Source: Cytophagaceae bacterium (GTDB lineage Bacteria; Bacteroidota; Bacteroidia; Cytophagales; Spirosomataceae). From it: a stretch of DNA of 8,901 bases. Positions within the stretch are counted from its first letter, which is position 1; each line of letters begins with the position of its first letter. The stretch lies in contig CANHCG010000049.1 in assembly GCA_947459055.1 (NCBI GenBank), positions 1 to 8,901 of the forward strand, in the 5' to 3' direction. Under the pieces are notes generated by a model. The model was not told the origin of the DNA. It searched no databases and was given only the letters and a program-made list of their open reading frames with translations. Shown here in pieces: positions 7,557 through 8,901 of this stretch. A program made the position numbers and the translations under genes.

Positions 7557-8324
7557 TTAGTTCTCTAAATCCTGTAAAATGAGGCGTAAGCCTTCTAAGG
7601 TTATTAATTTATTGACTTCATCAAATGAGGATTCCAATGGCGTCAAAATCGAAGACAATCCCCCAGTGGCCAAGACTTTAATCTGTGGCCCCTTTTCAGC
7701 CTTAATTTGAAATATCATTTCCTTCACCATACCCACATATCCCCATAAAATACCGGATTGAATGGCGGAGACAGTATCGAAACCTAAGGCCGAATCCGGC
7801 ATTTCGAGAGGCACTTCGGGCAATTGGGCCGTTTGTGAAAAGAGTGACTTAACCGCTGTCTTTAATCCTGGGGCAATGGACACCCCTTGCATCGTTCCAT
7901 CGGCACCTACCAAAGTAAACGTTAAGGCTGTCCCAAAATCCACAATTAAAACATCGGTATGATAATGAGCGTTTGCATAGACGGAATTGGCCACTAAATC
8001 GGAACCGATTTCATCAGGACTTAATACATGAATCGCCAAATTCGTGTAAATCTTAGGCCCCATCACCTTAGATTTTTTACCTGACCAAATATCTACTCCT
8101 TTTTGAATCTGAGGTAAAATGGACGGAACAACAGAACTAATTAAGATCGCATCAGGTCGAACGTGCCCTAGGCTTTTTTCATTTAATTCCTTTACTAACC
8201 ACATTTGTAATTTCAAGGGACTCCAAGGCTGGTGCGTGGGAGTTCGCAAAATCGTTTGCCAAGTATTCTCGGAATAAAAGCCAAACACGATATCCGTGTT
8301 TCCAATATCAATCAATAAAAACAT
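7557..8324 (-). CDS. coaX: Type III pantothenate kinase
   Basis: This enzyme phosphorylates pantothenate with ATP in the first step of coenzyme A synthesis, in the cytoplasm. The 255 residues match the family (B. subtilis CoaX about 258). The start is chosen because MFLLIDIGNTD aligns exactly with the family N-terminus. A second ATG sits directly upstream (8325-8327), and longer readings would run into nadE. Visible motifs are the phosphate-binding DIGNTD (6-11), SSVVP (63-67), the pantothenate/catalytic region EIGSDLVAN (105-113) with Asp109, VDFGTA (128-133) of the ASKHA fold, PGLKTAVKSLF, and ATGG near the C-terminus. The family signature GADR reads GSDL, with Leu110 where Arg is common. 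The nadE TGA is embedded in the ATGATG, so translation is coupled. aguA follows after 1 base. Confidence 0.93.
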   Translation of the reverse strand: MFLLIDIGNTDIVFGFYSENTWQTILRTPTHQPWSPLKLQMWLVKELNEKSLGHVRPDAILISSVVPSILPQIQKGVDIWSGKKSKVMGPKIYTNLAIHVLSPDEIGSDLVANSVYANAHYHTDVLIVDFGTALTFTLVGADGTMQGVSIAPGLKTAVKSLFSQTAQLPEVPLEMPDSALGFDTVSAIQSGILWGYVGMVKEMIFQIKAEKGPQIKVLATGGLSSILTPLESSFDEVNKLITLEGLRLILQDLEN

Positions 8325-8901
8325 CATACAGGGGGTAAATCTTTTTCCAATCCAGCTGACAGTATCGGAAACCGAAGCCACGATTTTGGATCTAAACTAT
8401 ATTCATCCACATGAAAACCTGGGGCATAACGCTCCCGTTTCCATTGGTTACGAGCCCAAAGCCTAAAAAAGCGATGCGCAAATTCAGCTAATTTTTCCTT
8501 TGGAAATTGTGTTCCATAAGTAGCATACAAAATATCTTGGCAATCGGCCGGACTTTTTCGATCAAAAAAGGCCCAACGTTCAAGTGCATTCAAAATCGGA
8601 TATGGCATTAAATCCTCTTCATCGATTTGCTTGGAGGCCAAAGGTCTTAATTCTGCACTTGGCTCCAAGGAATTAACCTGATGCAAGGCTGGAATTTTCG
8701 CTTCAGCCCATCGTAACCAAGTACGCAAAAAGCTTTTATCAATCCCGGCAATGGGTGAAATGGATCCTGACGTATCACCGTCCATCGTCGCATAGCCTAC
8801 ACTGGCTTCAGAACGATTAGATGTGGCTAATAATAAGGCTTGATTAATATTGGCGAGCATCCACGCACTCGGGCTTCGAACCCTAGCTTGAACGTTTTGT
8901 A
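8324..8901 (-). CDS. nadE: NAD+ synthase (glutamine-hydrolysing), C-terminal part; 5' end outside window
   Basis: This is the last 191 residues of NadE, which amidates nicotinic acid adenine dinucleotide to NAD+ using ATP and, in this branch, ammonia from glutamine. The reading frame stays open to base 8901 and begins with QARVRSPSAWMLAN, so the Met at 8858-8860 is internal and the gene continues upstream. Visible synthetase features are ATSNRSEASVGYATMDGDTS, part of the ATP/NaAD-binding site, then GSISPIAGIDKSFLR, PSAELRP, and DEEDLMPYPILN. The ending, with RFFRLWARNQWKRERYAPGF and RFPILSAG, is one I recall from the long glutaminase-fused NadE proteins of Bacteroidota. The N-terminal glutaminase domain would lie outside the window, so the fusion is inferred. 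The TGA overlaps the coaX start. Confidence 0.93.
   Translation of the reverse strand, partial: QNVQARVRSPSAWMLANINQALLLATSNRSEASVGYATMDGDTSGSISPIAGIDKSFLRTWLRWAEAKIPALHQVNSLEPSAELRPLASKQIDEEDLMPYPILNALERWAFFDRKSPADCQDILYATYGTQFPKEKLAEFAHRFFRLWARNQWKRERYAPGFHVDEYSLDPKSWLRFPILSAGLEKDLPPV

Noticed and set aside
8325..8381. A longer coaX start reaching to 8381
   Set aside because: The extra 18-19 residues overlap the nadE end in another frame and have no counterpart in the CoaX family, whose N-terminus is MxLxIDxGN.

Overview
The window looks like ordinary chromosomal DNA of a Bacteroidota bacterium, probably a Cytophagales-type lineage. The reasons are the pairing of two secreted SurA/PpiC-like isomerases with a MoxR ATPase, the glutamine-dependent type of NadE, start sites with little Shine-Dalgarno signal, and signal peptides that end in an Ala/Ser-Gln junction. 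The genus cannot be fixed from the sequence alone.

Layout: two genes run rightward at the left end. They are the 3' part of an OsmC/YhfA-type gene (1-369) and thyA (371-1165), separated by 1 base. Seven genes run leftward across the rest. In transcription order they are the 3' part of nadE (8901-8324), coaX, aguA, an unrecognised tryptophan-rich lipoprotein gene, a large multi-domain PpiC gene, a SurA-like gene and a moxR gene. The junctions of the leftward set are: nadE/coaX overlap by 1 or 4 bases, coaX/aguA 1-base gap, aguA/lipoprotein 1-base overlap, lipoprotein/large PpiC 45-base gap, large PpiC/surA-like 3 bases, surA-like/moxR 2 bases. This is very probably one operon, perhaps with a second promoter in the 45-base gap. 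The two gene sets meet tail to tail, and the stop codons of thyA and moxR overlap within the four bases TTAA (1162-1165).

Function: nadE and coaX make NAD and coenzyme A. aguA degrades agmatine towards putrescine. The lipoprotein and the two isomerases act in the cell envelope, the isomerases most likely as periplasmic chaperones for outer-membrane proteins. MoxR is a cytoplasmic AAA+ ATPase. thyA makes dTMP. Almost every base is coding and no stretch over 300 bases lacks a gene; the largest gap is 45 bases. I see no tRNA, rRNA, CRISPR array, insertion sequence or convincing terminator.

The most unusual item is the large PpiC protein. It carries an OmpA-like (peptidoglycan-binding type) domain between its parvulin region and its C-terminal segment. 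Its two parvulin domains have also each lost a different one of the two conserved active-site histidines.
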